NCBI RefSeq assembly: GCF_003330725.1
Contig: NZ_CP030840.1
Location: forward strand, 186,001-250,000
Direction: 5' to 3'
Source: Acidisarcina polymorpha
Lineage (GTDB): Bacteria; Acidobacteriota; Terriglobia; Terriglobales; Acidobacteriaceae
Length of the DNA stretch: 64,000 nt
Every line of letters starts with the position of its first letter. Position 1 is the stretch's first letter. Shown one piece after another: positions 38,769 through 48,768 of the stretch. Under the pieces are notes generated by a model. It searched no databases. It worked only from the letters and a program-made list of their open reading frames with translations, and had not been told where the DNA came from. Position numbers and translations under genes: made by a program.

Positions 38769-39935
38769 CTAAACAGCCACGGTAAACGCCTCTTCCGTCC
38801 GCGTTACCGCGCGATAGAGGGTGTCGCGTTCAAAGGGCTCGCGACCGGCTTCGGTGATCAAGCGGACCAGATCCTGCCGCCGCATTCCCTGAGGAGTCGT
38901 CGCGCCGGCGTCGTGGTAGATTTTTTCCTCAACGACGGTGCCGTCGATGTCATCCGCGCCGAAACGCAGGGAGATCTGCGCGATCTTTGGCGACACCATC
39001 TGCCAATAGGACTTGATATGCGGAAAATTATCGAGCATCAATCGACCTACGGCGATCTGCCGGATATCGGTCAGTCCGGTACTCTTCGGCAGATGATCGA
39101 GGGCGGTATTGTCTGGGTGAAACGCGAGCGGAATGAATGTCTGAAAGCCGCCCGTCTCATCCTGCAGCGCCCTGAGCCGAACCAGATGATCGACCCGGTC
39201 TTCATCGTTCTCAATGTGCCCGTAAAGCATGGTGGCATTCGATTTCAACCCTGCCTGGTGAGCCAGGCGGGCAGTATCAAGCCATTCGTCGCCGTCGATT
39301 TTGTGGTCGCAGATGATGTGCCGAACGCGGTCGGCGAAGATCTCCGCCCCTCCCCCAGGGCAGGAGTCGACGCCGGCTGCTTTCATTCGCTGCAGCGTTT
39401 CCGCGATCGTCAACTTGGCGCGACGGGCGAAAAAAGCCACCTCCACCATGGTGAAGGCCTTGATGTGGACCAAGGGGAAGCGCTGTTTGAGCCCTGAAAC
39501 CAGGTCGAGAAAGTATTGCAACGGCAGGTCGGGATGAAGCCCACCGACGATATGAAACTCCGTAACCGCCTCGCTATAGCCGGAGGCCGCTGTCTCCCAG
39601 GCTTGCTCGAGCGCCATGGTATATGCCCCGGCCGTATCCTTCTTCCGGCCAAAGGCGCAGAGCCGGCAGGCAGCCACGCAAACATTTGTCGGGTTAATGT
39701 GACGATTCACATTGAAGTAGGCAACGTTGCCATGGAGACGCTCTCTGACCAGGTTGGCCAACCATCCGACAGCCAGGATGTCGCCCGAACCGTAGAGCGT
39801 CACGCCGTCCTCAAAACTGAGGCGCTCCTCTGCCATCACCTTGTCGGCGATCGGCAATAGCCGCGGGTCGTCGGTTTGGAAGGGGTGGCGGGCGGGCAAA
39901 GACTTGCGCTCAGTTGGAAACTCTCTCACGGTCAT
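38769..39935 (-). CDS. mqnE: Aminofutalosine synthase MqnE (radical SAM)
   Basis: 388 residues. In the futalosine route to menaquinone, MqnE joins chorismate-derived 3-enolpyruvyl-benzoate to S-adenosylmethionine-derived adenosine to give aminofutalosine. The radical-SAM cluster is CVAACRLC (C-x3-C-x2-C) following NRHINPTNV, and the conserved stretches EFHIVGGLHPDLPL, GVDSCPGGGAEIF and MLYGHIEN are present. Its presence with mqnD at 54 kb shows that the organism makes menaquinone by this route. It lies 30 nt after rimI on the same strand. Confidence 0.93.
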   Translation of the reverse strand: MTVREFPTERKSLPARHPFQTDDPRLLPIADKVMAEERLSFEDGVTLYGSGDILAVGWLANLVRERLHGNVAYFNVNRHINPTNVCVAACRLCAFGRKKDTAGAYTMALEQAWETAASGYSEAVTEFHIVGGLHPDLPLQYFLDLVSGLKQRFPLVHIKAFTMVEVAFFARRAKLTIAETLQRMKAAGVDSCPGGGAEIFADRVRHIICDHKIDGDEWLDTARLAHQAGLKSNATMLYGHIENDEDRVDHLVRLRALQDETGGFQTFIPLAFHPDNTALDHLPKSTGLTDIRQIAVGRLMLDNFPHIKSYWQMVSPKIAQISLRFGADDIDGTVVEEKIYHDAGATTPQGMRRQDLVRLITEAGREPFERDTLYRAVTRTEEAFTVAV

Positions 39936-39965
39936 TGTTTCGACACCATCTCTTTCAGGATAAAC

Positions 39966-40460
39966 CTATTGGCTGTCGCCAGCTTGGCCGTTTGCGACAG
40001 CACGCACCTGCAGGCACTTTTCCATGACCAGAGCATCGAGATTTTGATGGTAGTAGCCGGGAATGCGACCCAGAACTTCAAACCCCAACCCCTCATAAAA
40101 GGCCAGCGCAGCGGTATTGTCGACGGCAACTTCGAGGCGCATCCACTCCGCTCCGGCCTCGCCCATCTTCGATTCGATCTGCTCCATGAGCATCTTCCCG
40201 ATACCACGGCGTCGAAACTCTGGAGCTGTATCAATAGTCACGATGTGGCCGCCAGTGGTGCGCCGAGCGCGGCTGGCTTGAGCGAGCACGAAGCCCGCCA
40301 GCGAACCCTCGGCCTCGGCCACTAAGCCGAGCGTGCGCGGAGAGCCCAGAAGCGAACGAAATTCGCCTCGGGAGTAGGCGACGCCTGGCGGGAAGCAGAT
40401 CTGGTCCAGCTCGAAAAGGCGGTCCAGATCTGCGTCCCTGGTCGGGCGAAGACGAATCAT
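39966..40460 (-). CDS. rimI: GNAT acetyltransferase, RimI-like
   Basis: 164 residues with a single GNAT fold. IRLRPTRDADLDRLFELDQI begins the domain; the acetyl-CoA loop is RRRGIGKMLMEQIE; LRLEVAVDNTAALAFYEGLGFEVLGRIPGYY is split over the catalytic face, with the Tyr typical of RimI. RimI acetylates the N-terminus of ribosomal protein S18, and relatives act on other proteins. It starts 10 nt after the BNR gene stop and is followed by mqnE. Confidence 0.82.
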   Translation of the reverse strand: MIRLRPTRDADLDRLFELDQICFPPGVAYSRGEFRSLLGSPRTLGLVAEAEGSLAGFVLAQASRARRTTGGHIVTIDTAPEFRRRGIGKMLMEQIESKMGEAGAEWMRLEVAVDNTAALAFYEGLGFEVLGRIPGYYHQNLDALVMEKCLQVRAVANGQAGDSQ

Positions 40461-40470
40461 TGTGAATGAT

Positions 40471-42456
40471 TTATTTGGCGTCCGCCGCTAATTCCGGCGA
40501 AGCTTTCGGCTGCAACACGACTCCGTCGAAGAGCGACGCAGCCACGAACCGTCCTGCTGAGGTGTGGACCGTGTGGACGTTCCAACCAATGTCCCACCAT
40601 TTCCAGTCCTTCTTTACCGGATCGATGGCCATCAGCAGTGTCCCGTTCGCGGACGTAACCATCAGCCGTTTGGTGTCCTGATTGAAGTCGAATCCATCGA
40701 CATTGCTGAACGGTAGACTGGAGAGCTGTTTCCAACTCTGTGCATGGTCCTCGCTATAGAAGACACCTTCCCTGCTTGCCAACCACAGATTTCCATCAGA
40801 GGAGGTCACCAGGAAGCGCAACACGGGCACGTTTGGCGGCATTGCGCCCGATTGCCAGGTCTTGCCGCCATCCTGAGTACTGAGGATGAACTGCCGTCCA
40901 GCCGCGTAGGTGATATCCCCGCTCGATACGACCCGAAGGAAGTCGGAGTGCCCTGAGACTGGCCCTCCTTGCCAGGTCGAGCCCTGGTTGATGCTGGTGT
41001 AAAGACCGCTGGCAGTCGCCGCATACCAGGTGGAACCGCTCAGGTCGAGACCGGTCACGCGACCTTCCAGCATCACTGCCGGTTCGGTCACCGTCTTCGT
41101 CACCTTCACCTTTTTCTTCTTCACGATCTTGGTGGTCTCTTCCTCCCTGGTATTGACAACCTTGCCGTGATCATCCCATCCATCATCGCCAAGACCTAGA
41201 ATTCCACGGTTGGTTCCGGCGTAAATCGTTCCATTCGGCGCTTGCTGCAAGGTGAAGACGTCGCGACCATCGAGTCCGTTGCTCTGCTGAGTCCAGGTGC
41301 TGCCTCCGTCTTGGGAAACAAACACTCCACCATAGGTCTTATCGTTGAGGACTCCAGCGTAGATCGTGGCCGGATTTCGACTATCGACCAGCAGCGTCTG
41401 CACCTGGCGCTGTGAGAATCCGGTATTCGCAGCAGCGAAACTGGCCCCACCGTCCTGGCTCTGCAAGACTCCGCTACGATCGGTCGCAAGCAGAACATGC
41501 TTGTCATTCGAGGGATCGACGTAAACGTCATTGATGATGACATCCGGACCGGTCAGCCGCTGCCAGCTGGCTCCGGCGTTCGTCGTTTGATACAGCCCCT
41601 CAGTGGTTCCCGCGAAAACGATGCTCGTATTCACCGGGTCCTGCATCAGCACCCGGGTGCGTCGCGCTGTGTTTGGAATCCCCTGCTGCTTGCGGAAGAT
41701 CTCTCCGCCATTTTCGCTTTTGTAGATACCCGAACACGCGCTCGCATACACGACCGTGGGCAGCTTGGGGTCGATGATAATCGAGAATACATCCGAGTCA
41801 TCGATGACCCCCTGCTTGATGTTGCGCCAGTTGGAGCCGTTGTCGGTGGTCTTCCAGGGCAGGTGCCAGGTGCCGGCATAGATCGTATTAGGCTCGGCCG
41901 GGTCGATGGCGATCGATTCAACTTCATGCAGCTCGTTGCTGCCTGGCGGGCTGATCTGCTTCCAATGTGCGCCGCCGTTATCGCTGCGATAGACGCCCTT
42001 CAGGGTTCCGGCGACCATGACCTTGGGGTTCGACCGCGCCTGCACCAGCGCACGGATCGACTCGCCATCCATATCCGGGACGGTCGACCAGGTTGCCCCG
42101 GAATCATGAGTTACATAGAGTGCACCTTCGGGACGATTGAGGATCCATGCTCCGACCAGGATCGTCTTCGGATCCGCTGCATCGACAACGATGTTGTCGA
42201 GGACCAGGTTTTCCGACTTGCCCAGCTTCACCAGGCGTTTCCAGGTGGACCCTCCGTCCTGACTCTCATAGATCCAGCTGTCCAAGGTACCCATATAGAT
42301 GTGCTTGGGATTTGTCGGGTCGGCGGCAAAGCTCCGAGCATCTCCACCGGGCGGTCCGACGGGCTCCCAGGCGGTGGAGGAAGCAGCTTTGGCTGCGGTG
42401 TTGAAGGCAAGAGATAAAACGAGGAGGGCAGAGAGGCGTAAGGCTGTGTGTTTCAT
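40471..42456 (-). CDS. Secreted BNR/sortilin-type repeat (beta-propeller) protein
   Basis: 661 residues from the ATG at 42456, which begins a clean signal peptide (cleavage near AKA). The body is a series of repeats of the form 'GLYQTTNAGASWQRL', 'VFVSQDGGSTWTQQS', 'GVLQSQDGGASF', each an Asp-box (S-x-D-x-G-x-T-W) as in sialidases, sortilin and the Ycf48 photosystem factor. Two propellers are likely. A Lys-rich insert (residues about 433-457) separates them. No catalytic residues of sialidases are evident, so a binding or assembly role outside the cell is more likely. First gene of the run with rimI and mqnE. Confidence 0.8.
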   Translation of the reverse strand: MKHTALRLSALLVLSLAFNTAAKAASSTAWEPVGPPGGDARSFAADPTNPKHIYMGTLDSWIYESQDGGSTWKRLVKLGKSENLVLDNIVVDAADPKTILVGAWILNRPEGALYVTHDSGATWSTVPDMDGESIRALVQARSNPKVMVAGTLKGVYRSDNGGAHWKQISPPGSNELHEVESIAIDPAEPNTIYAGTWHLPWKTTDNGSNWRNIKQGVIDDSDVFSIIIDPKLPTVVYASACSGIYKSENGGEIFRKQQGIPNTARRTRVLMQDPVNTSIVFAGTTEGLYQTTNAGASWQRLTGPDVIINDVYVDPSNDKHVLLATDRSGVLQSQDGGASFAAANTGFSQRQVQTLLVDSRNPATIYAGVLNDKTYGGVFVSQDGGSTWTQQSNGLDGRDVFTLQQAPNGTIYAGTNRGILGLGDDGWDDHGKVVNTREEETTKIVKKKKVKVTKTVTEPAVMLEGRVTGLDLSGSTWYAATASGLYTSINQGSTWQGGPVSGHSDFLRVVSSGDITYAAGRQFILSTQDGGKTWQSGAMPPNVPVLRFLVTSSDGNLWLASREGVFYSEDHAQSWKQLSSLPFSNVDGFDFNQDTKRLMVTSANGTLLMAIDPVKKDWKWWDIGWNVHTVHTSAGRFVAASLFDGVVLQPKASPELAADAK

Positions 42457-42526
42457 GGTCCTGCTGTTCTGCAATTGATTTTGCGGCTACAAAAGCCTTC
42501 TCAAGCATACTGCGTGGATGCCAATC

Positions 42527-42562
42527 AAAATGGGCCGACCGAAAGATCGGTCGGCCCATTTC
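42527..42562 (-). terminator. Strong rho-independent terminator of the OmpA-like gene
   Basis: A perfect 15-bp stem, AAATGGGCCGACCGA with its complement around a 4-nt loop (42528-42561), is flanked by T-rich sequence on the minus strand (TTTTGATT). It lies 21 nt after the ompA-like stop. Because the stem is flanked by A on the plus strand, it may also act there. Confidence 0.85.
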
Positions 42563-42582
42563 GGTTTCAGGTCGCTACCTGG

Positions 42583-44286
42583 TTACTGTGCTGGAGCAGC
42601 AGCGGCCTTTTTCTTATGGTGAGCAGCCTTCTTCGCGCCGAGCGGAGTCCGCGTTTGCGGCTTCACTGTCGACTCGTCAACGGCTGTGGTTCCGGATACG
42701 TCGCTGTCGAATGTTGCGCCAGCGGGTACCAGGTAGTTCTCTACTTCGTCAACGCTCTGCGTTCCAGTGCGTACCGAGATGCGGGAGGCATCAATACCCT
42801 TTTCCTTGACCAGGTAATCCTTGGTATTGACGGCCCTCTGTGCGGCCAGGTTCGCGATGACGGGAGCGTGCTTCCTCTTGCCCTTGGCTGGAGCCGGTTC
42901 TGGTCCAGCTTCGCCAACCACAGTCACATTTGCATCTGGCGTTTGTTGAGCGCTCAGAGCAACTTGATCGAGGCAGGCCTTGGCTTCGTTATCGACACGG
43001 GCGGGACGCTTGGTGTCGCGGCCGAACGTGATCGAGCAGAGAGTTGAGGTCTTAGGAGCAGGCGGCGGCGGTGGCGCTTCCACATTCACGCTCGTGGTTG
43101 CGGATGCCGTGTGACCCTTATCGTCAGCCACGTTGCAAGTGACGGTGATCGAACCGGCAGGAGCGCCAGTCGTGGTTAAGGTCGCCGTGGTTCCAGTGCC
43201 GCTTACCTGTCCAGCCGATGCAGTATAGCTGTAGGTCAAAGGCCGGTTCTGCGGGCTGACGCCTTGCGAAGTGATGGTTGCCGTATCACCCGGCTTGATG
43301 GTGGTCGGGTTGGCCGAGCAGGTGATTGTCGGAGGCTCGTAATCCTTCACCGTGAAGTTTGCCGTGCAATCCGCAAACTGTCCTGGCTTCTGACCCTCGG
43401 AGACGTGACCAGTCACGGTATAGCTGCCTGGGCTCAGGCTGCTGGTATCGACATTGCCGGTCGTCGAATCGCCGGTAACTTTGACGCCAGAACCCGACCA
43501 GGTGTAGGTGGCGGTCTTCTTGGGATTGAGGTTGAGGGCGCTTCCCGTGACCGTAACCGGGTCACCGGGGAAGACCGAAGCCGGGCTAGCCGAGCAGCTG
43601 TAGGTAACCGGAGGAGGAGGAACGATGCTGCCGAACTTCACCACGACACCCGTGCTCAGGCGTGCGTTGTTCAGGTTAGCGCGACCGCCGGTTACTGGTT
43701 GGGGGCCGAAGGAGGCATGGTAGTACTGATAATCCGCCTGGAACAAGCGCAAGGCGAGGTGATGGTCGAACCATGGCAGCCCATAATCCAGGCCGCCGCC
43801 TACCGTCAAAGCCGTACCCCAGGTGTAAGCGTGAGAGGCCAACGGTTCATAGTTCGGGCCGCCGAGCCGCAGACCGCCGGCCAGCGCGTGGACGAACGGG
43901 GTGATGCCTTCATCGGTGGGATAACGGGCAATAATACCGCCGGAATAGGTCGAAGCCCCGTCGTTGTTTCCGTCCGGATGAACCCCAATCTCTACCTGAG
44001 CGCCCACGTACTTGTTGAAGAAGTAACTGCCGCTACCGATCGCTCCATAGTCCACAGAAGAGTACTTCGCGGGGCTGAGCGTCCCGTCAGCGAGCGTGGT
44101 GGTGATTGTGCCGTGAGGGGCGAGGTAAGAATATCCAAGAAAGATATCTATCTTGGATATCGGTGCGGCCGGTGGGGCAGAGGCCGGTGGGGGCGAATTC
44201 TGTCCGTATAAGCTCGATGATCCGAGCCCTACGGCGCCAGCTACGAGCAGAATTCGGCTCAGAGAACCTGTGGGACAAGAAAACAT
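42583..44286 (-). CDS. OmpA-like outer-membrane protein with Ig-like repeats
   Basis: 567 residues from the ATG at 44286, which has GGAGG eight bases upstream (a TTG at 44301 overlaps that site and is rejected). A signal peptide is followed by an 8-stranded OmpA-like barrel (SKIDIFLGYSYLAP to VVVKFGSIVPP, about residues 45-225), two PKD/Ig-like units (SCSASPASVFPGDPVTVTGS and TCSANPTTIKPGDTATITSQ), and a C-terminal OmpA-type region (CSITFGRDTKRPARVDNEAK, LAAQRAVNTKDYLV, RISVRTGTQ). The OmpA region has a reduced peptidoglycan-binding signature. The tail is Lys/Ala/His-rich. It probably links the outer membrane to the cell wall. It stands alone, ended by a strong terminator. Confidence 0.85.
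   Translation of the reverse strand: MFSCPTGSLSRILLVAGAVGLGSSSLYGQNSPPPASAPPAAPISKIDIFLGYSYLAPHGTITTTLADGTLSPAKYSSVDYGAIGSGSYFFNKYVGAQVEIGVHPDGNNDGASTYSGGIIARYPTDEGITPFVHALAGGLRLGGPNYEPLASHAYTWGTALTVGGGLDYGLPWFDHHLALRLFQADYQYYHASFGPQPVTGGRANLNNARLSTGVVVKFGSIVPPPPVTYSCSASPASVFPGDPVTVTGSALNLNPKKTATYTWSGSGVKVTGDSTTGNVDTSSLSPGSYTVTGHVSEGQKPGQFADCTANFTVKDYEPPTITCSANPTTIKPGDTATITSQGVSPQNRPLTYSYTASAGQVSGTGTTATLTTTGAPAGSITVTCNVADDKGHTASATTSVNVEAPPPPPAPKTSTLCSITFGRDTKRPARVDNEAKACLDQVALSAQQTPDANVTVVGEAGPEPAPAKGKRKHAPVIANLAAQRAVNTKDYLVKEKGIDASRISVRTGTQSVDEVENYLVPAGATFDSDVSGTTAVDESTVKPQTRTPLGAKKAAHHKKKAAAAPAQ
44131..44160. repeat. Perfect inverted repeat inside the OmpA-like gene
   Basis: ATATCCAAGA (44131-44140) and TCTTGGATAT (44151-44160) are exact reverse complements over a 10-nt spacer that itself contains AGATATCT. 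The repeat is in codons about 43-52 of the OmpA-like gene, just after the signal peptide, and would fold in the mRNA. It could affect translation or be chance within the common barrel sequence ISKIDIFLGYSYL. Confidence 0.5.
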
Positions 44287-44499
44287 GCGTCTATCCTCCA
44301 AAAACCTTAGTGAAAAGTGACCTCGGTGAAACTAATGAGCCGACCGCAATGACTCATACCGAACTTGTTGCAATACCGCGCGTTGCGTACTCGAAGCGCT
44401 TACTTCAGGCTGCAGCACTATGAATGGTACACGCTAAGCCGCTGTTACTACACGGTCTTTTCAAAAACTTCGAACCTTTCGAACCTTCGCCAGGGGCGC

Positions 44500-45069
44500 C
44501 TATAGATTTAATGTGCGGCGCGTACTGCCCCGCTCCCGCTGAATCTTCTCTTGCAATAAAGTAATTGCATACATCAACTGTTCCGGGCGGGGTGGACATC
44601 CGGGCACATACACATCCACCGGAATGACCTGATTCACACCCTGAACCAAAGCATAATTGTTGAACACGCCGCCAGACGTCGCGCAAGCGCCCATGGATAT
44701 TACCCACTTTGGTTCCGGCATCTGGTCATACAGGCGGCGTATGACCGGCGCCATCTTCTGTGACACCCGGCCCGCTATCACCATGAGGTCCGATTGCCGG
44801 GGCGAAGGCCGGAATACTTCGGCCCCAAATCGCGCAATATCGAATCGCGAAGCTCCCATGGACATCATCTCGATCGCACAGCAAGCGAGTCCGAAGGTCA
44901 TCGGCCATACCGAACTCTTGCGCACCCAATTGATCGCAAAATCCAGAGATGTCATGAACACACCCTCGGGTTGCTCATAACCGTAATTGGCTTCTCGCAC
45001 CTTCTCGCGATTTTTCGAGCTGCTCTCGAGCGAACCGAACAAATATCGATCTGAAGTCGCTAGTGACAT
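44500..45069 (-). CDS. nuoB: NADH-quinone oxidoreductase subunit B, lone copy
   Basis: 189 residues. NuoB holds cluster N2, the last Fe-S cluster before quinone in complex I. The ligands are present: [10 protein letters not shown] (tandem Cys), MGACATSGG and [10 protein letters not shown]. The N-terminal 45 residues, before [20 protein letters not shown], are a charged extension typical of many bacteria. No nuoA, nuoC or other complex I gene is next to it: the next minus-strand gene is the OmpA-like one and the upstream neighbour is divergent glnB. It could serve the main complex I from a distance, replace a subunit, or be a duplicate. Translation start is the ATG at 45069. Confidence 0.9.
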   Translation of the reverse strand: MSLATSDRYLFGSLESSSKNREKVREANYGYEQPEGVFMTSLDFAINWVRKSSVWPMTFGLACCAIEMMSMGASRFDIARFGAEVFRPSPRQSDLMVIAGRVSQKMAPVIRRLYDQMPEPKWVISMGACATSGGVFNNYALVQGVNQVIPVDVYVPGCPPRPEQLMYAITLLQEKIQRERGSTRRTLNL

Positions 45070-45779
<710 letters not shown>

Positions 45780-45794
45780 TACTGCTGCAGAATA

Positions 45795-45822
45795 GGACCC
45801 GGATGCCAGCGGCCGCGGGTCC
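45795..45822 (+). terminator. Hairpin after glnB (possible weak terminator)
   Basis: GGACCCG (45795-45801) pairs perfectly with CGGGTCC (45816-45822) 16 nt after the glnB stop. No T-run follows, so it may only stabilise the glnB transcript end or reduce read-through into glnD. Confidence 0.35.
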
Positions 45823-46024
45823 GAGCTCAGTCCTTCCCCCTGGACGGCGATTTTTGTCCCTTTGAATTCGCAGCATTGCCTGTAGACTTTTTTTACCCAA
45901 GTAAATCGGCCTTGACCAGTTAGGCCAAATCATCTTCGGCCACGGGCGGAGTTGCCGGAACTCTCTCAGTTACCGCTTCTCCGGCCTGCGAATACTGCTA
46001 TACCAGGGGGAAATTGTCGCTAGC

Positions 46025-48622
46025 ATGACCGACGGTGCACTTCTCTCTCAACTGAGAGAGACTTACCAGCAGGAATTCGTGAGCCTCCGCCAAAGCTTTG
46101 AGCGGAGCGGCGACGGTGCGGCCATCATCCGACGGCGTGCGATTTCAGTTGATACGCTCTTCAAAGCATTGTGGAGACAGGCGCTGGGCAAAGAGGTTGA
46201 CCGTTCTGGCGTAGCTGTGGTTGCTACTGGCGGTTATGGCCGCCGCCATTTGTTTCCCTACTCCGATGTCGATTTGCTCTATATCTTTGCGAACGATGAG
46301 GCTGAGCGAGAGTTCCGGGAAGCGGTACAGATCGCAAATCAAGGGCTTTGGGACATCGGCCTTCGCGCCAGTCCCGCCATGCGGACCTTGAAAGAATGTG
46401 AAAGGATCGATCCAGACAACCTCGAGTTCATTGTTTCGACTTTAGACCGGCGTTTCATCACCGGCGACAACACACTCTACCGGCGATTTCAGATAGATAT
46501 ACTGCCTGGTCTCCTGCTTCGCGAGGGCAACGCCATCACTCAGAAGCTAGCCGAGATGGCGCGTGTCCGTCATGCGAAATACGGCAACACGATCTTTCAC
46601 CTTGAACCCAATGTCAAGGAGTGCCCTGGCGGTCTGCGGGACTACCAACTGGCGCAATGGATCACGCTGCTACGGTACCTGCACGACCAGCAAAGCTGGC
46701 CTAAAGAAGTCGGCCCCACGTTTCAGAACGGTTCGAATGATTCCGAGTCGGCCTTCGACTTCCTCGCCGCAACTCGATGTTTCCTGCATTTCCGCCGCAA
46801 CCGCGATGACAACACTCTGGATTGGCACGCGCAGGACGAAGCAGCGGCGCTTAGCATAGGCCTGGAAACGCGCGGCACCGCCGACCCGGCCTACTGGATG
46901 CGCACCTACTACCGGCATGCCCGGGCGGTTTTTCGCCGCGCCACCCTGATTCTGGAAAGTCTCCCGCCGGCCCGCCAGTCGTTCTACCGTCAGGTGCGGC
47001 GGCGACGCACACCTATCGCCGGCACCGACTTCTTCCTCGAACAAGGCCGGATCGACCTCGATGAGACCGCCTCAGTCAATGAAGCCGATAGCATTCTTCG
47101 GGTCTTCGCTTTAATCGCATCTCACGGATACTCGCTCACGCAGAAAGCCGAAGATCGGGTAGCCGAGTCACTGCCGGTGCTAGCTGTCCACATGCCGGAG
47201 GGTCCGTTCCTGTGGAACTGCCTTCGGGAGATCCTGCTCGGTCCCCATGCCGCCCATGCCCTGCGCACCATGCATGCGCTCGGGGTCCTCGAATTACTCA
47301 TCCCGGAATTTCACGGCATCGATGCTCTAGTGATCCGGGATTCCTATCATCGATACACGGTCGACGAACATACATTCCTGGTGATTGAGAATATTCACCA
47401 ACTGCGGCAGCTCCGGCAGGATGGCGAACAGCGCTTCGCGGCGCTTCTACCCCAAATCGAACGGCTCGACCTCTTTCTACTGGCGATCCTGCTGCACGAT
47501 ACCGGCAAGGCGAGACGCAATGGGGATCACTGCGCAGCCAGCGTCGAACTCGCGGAAAGCCTGCTCGCGCGGCTCGACTTTGATCCGGAAGAGCGCGAGA
47601 CCGTCCGCTCGCTGATCCGCAATCACCTCAATATGTCGCTCGCGATGCGCCGGGACATCTTCGATCCGGAGAATATTCGAAGCTTCGCCGAATCCGTCAT
47701 CAGCCAGGCCAATCTCAAGATGCTTTGCCTGCTGACCTACGCGGACATCAAGGCCGTGCACCCCGGTGCGCTAACTCCGTGGAAGGCTGACGCTCTGTGG
47801 CAGCTTTACATCTCTACTTCGAACCTCCTCGACCGCAGCGTCGATGAAGTGCGCTATCGAGGTGAGGCGGACAGCGGAATGCTGAACCGCATACTCGCTC
47901 TGGTACCCGACCGCAAGGAAGAGCTTCGCGCCTTTCTGGAAGGCCTTCCTCAACGCTACCTGCAGAGCCGATTGCCGGAGCAGATCCGCAACCACTTCAA
48001 AATGGCTTTAGATCTTCCTAACCAGCCAGTGCAACTAGCCTTCCGCACAACACGTCAGCTCTGGGAACTCACCCTGGTGACCATGGACCGCCCATTGCTC
48101 TTCGCCGATATGGCCGGAGCGCTCTCTGCCTGGGGCATGAACATTATCAAAGCCGACGCTTTTTCGAATGAAGCCGGGCTGATCGTCGATACATTTCAAT
48201 TCACCGACACCTTTCGCACCCTGGAGCTGAATCAGAGCGAGATCGGACGCTTCGAGGAAAGTATTACCGATGTCATCTCATTGAAGACTCCACTCGAAAC
48301 CCTGATGCGCCGCCGCAGCCATGCCTTCCAGCGGAAGCCTTCGAAAGTCAAGATTGCGAACCGCCTCGAATTCGACAATTCATCTTCGGAGCACAGCACG
48401 CTCCTGCAACTGGTCGCGCAGGATTATCCGGGGCTACTCCGCGAAGTCGCCAGGACCTTTGCAGAACACCGCTGCAACATCGAGGTTGCGCTGATCGACA
48501 CCGAAGGCGAGATCGCGATCGACGTCTTCTATCTCACTTCGGAAGGCGCTAAATTGGACGAGCCGCTGCAAAAGAAATTGAGCGAAGCGCTCAGTTCGGC
48601 CCTTAACGAGGCGGCCGCCTAG
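46025..48622 (+). CDS. glnD: Protein-PII uridylyltransferase / uridylyl-removing enzyme GlnD
   Basis: 865 residues, normal for the family. It attaches UMP to P-II when glutamine is low and removes it when glutamine is high. Nucleotidyltransferase motif: [20 protein letters not shown] with the two catalytic Asp (about residue 67-82). The HD domain for UMP removal has [18 protein letters not shown] near residue 485. Two ACT domains close the protein ([20 protein letters not shown] and [20 protein letters not shown]) and sense glutamine. It is 245 nt downstream of glnB on the same strand, perhaps with its own promoter. Confidence 0.95.
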   Translation: MTDGALLSQLRETYQQEFVSLRQSFERSGDGAAIIRRRAISVDTLFKALWRQALGKEVDRSGVAVVATGGYGRRHLFPYSDVDLLYIFANDEAEREFREAVQIANQGLWDIGLRASPAMRTLKECERIDPDNLEFIVSTLDRRFITGDNTLYRRFQIDILPGLLLREGNAITQKLAEMARVRHAKYGNTIFHLEPNVKECPGGLRDYQLAQWITLLRYLHDQQSWPKEVGPTFQNGSNDSESAFDFLAATRCFLHFRRNRDDNTLDWHAQDEAAALSIGLETRGTADPAYWMRTYYRHARAVFRRATLILESLPPARQSFYRQVRRRRTPIAGTDFFLEQGRIDLDETASVNEADSILRVFALIASHGYSLTQKAEDRVAESLPVLAVHMPEGPFLWNCLREILLGPHAAHALRTMHALGVLELLIPEFHGIDALVIRDSYHRYTVDEHTFLVIENIHQLRQLRQDGEQRFAALLPQIERLDLFLLAILLHDTGKARRNGDHCAASVELAESLLARLDFDPEERETVRSLIRNHLNMSLAMRRDIFDPENIRSFAESVISQANLKMLCLLTYADIKAVHPGALTPWKADALWQLYISTSNLLDRSVDEVRYRGEADSGMLNRILALVPDRKEELRAFLEGLPQRYLQSRLPEQIRNHFKMALDLPNQPVQLAFRTTRQLWELTLVTMDRPLLFADMAGALSAWGMNIIKADAFSNEAGLIVDTFQFTDTFRTLELNQSEIGRFEESITDVISLKTPLETLMRRRSHAFQRKPSKVKIANRLEFDNSSSEHSTLLQLVAQDYPGLLREVARTFAEHRCNIEVALIDTEGEIAIDVFYLTSEGAKLDEPLQKKLSEALSSALNEAAA

Positions 48623-48644
48623 TCATTGCTGTTGCGGCGGTGTG

Positions 48645-48668
48645 TCCGGCTACGCGGCGGCAGCCGGA
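48645..48668 (+). terminator. Hairpin after glnD (possible weak terminator)
   Basis: TCCGGCT (48645-48651) pairs with AGCCGGA (48662-48668) 22 nt after the glnD stop. Without a T-run it is only a weak candidate, but the region separates glnD from the convergent choice-of-anchor gene. Confidence 0.3.
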
Positions 48669-48768
48669 AACGGCCCGCGACCAGAGCTAAAGCTCCAAAG
48701 CGCAGGCCGCTCATTCCGACAACAGTCAAGCTGTTGCGATCCGCATTGCCACGAGTTCCGCACTGCCA

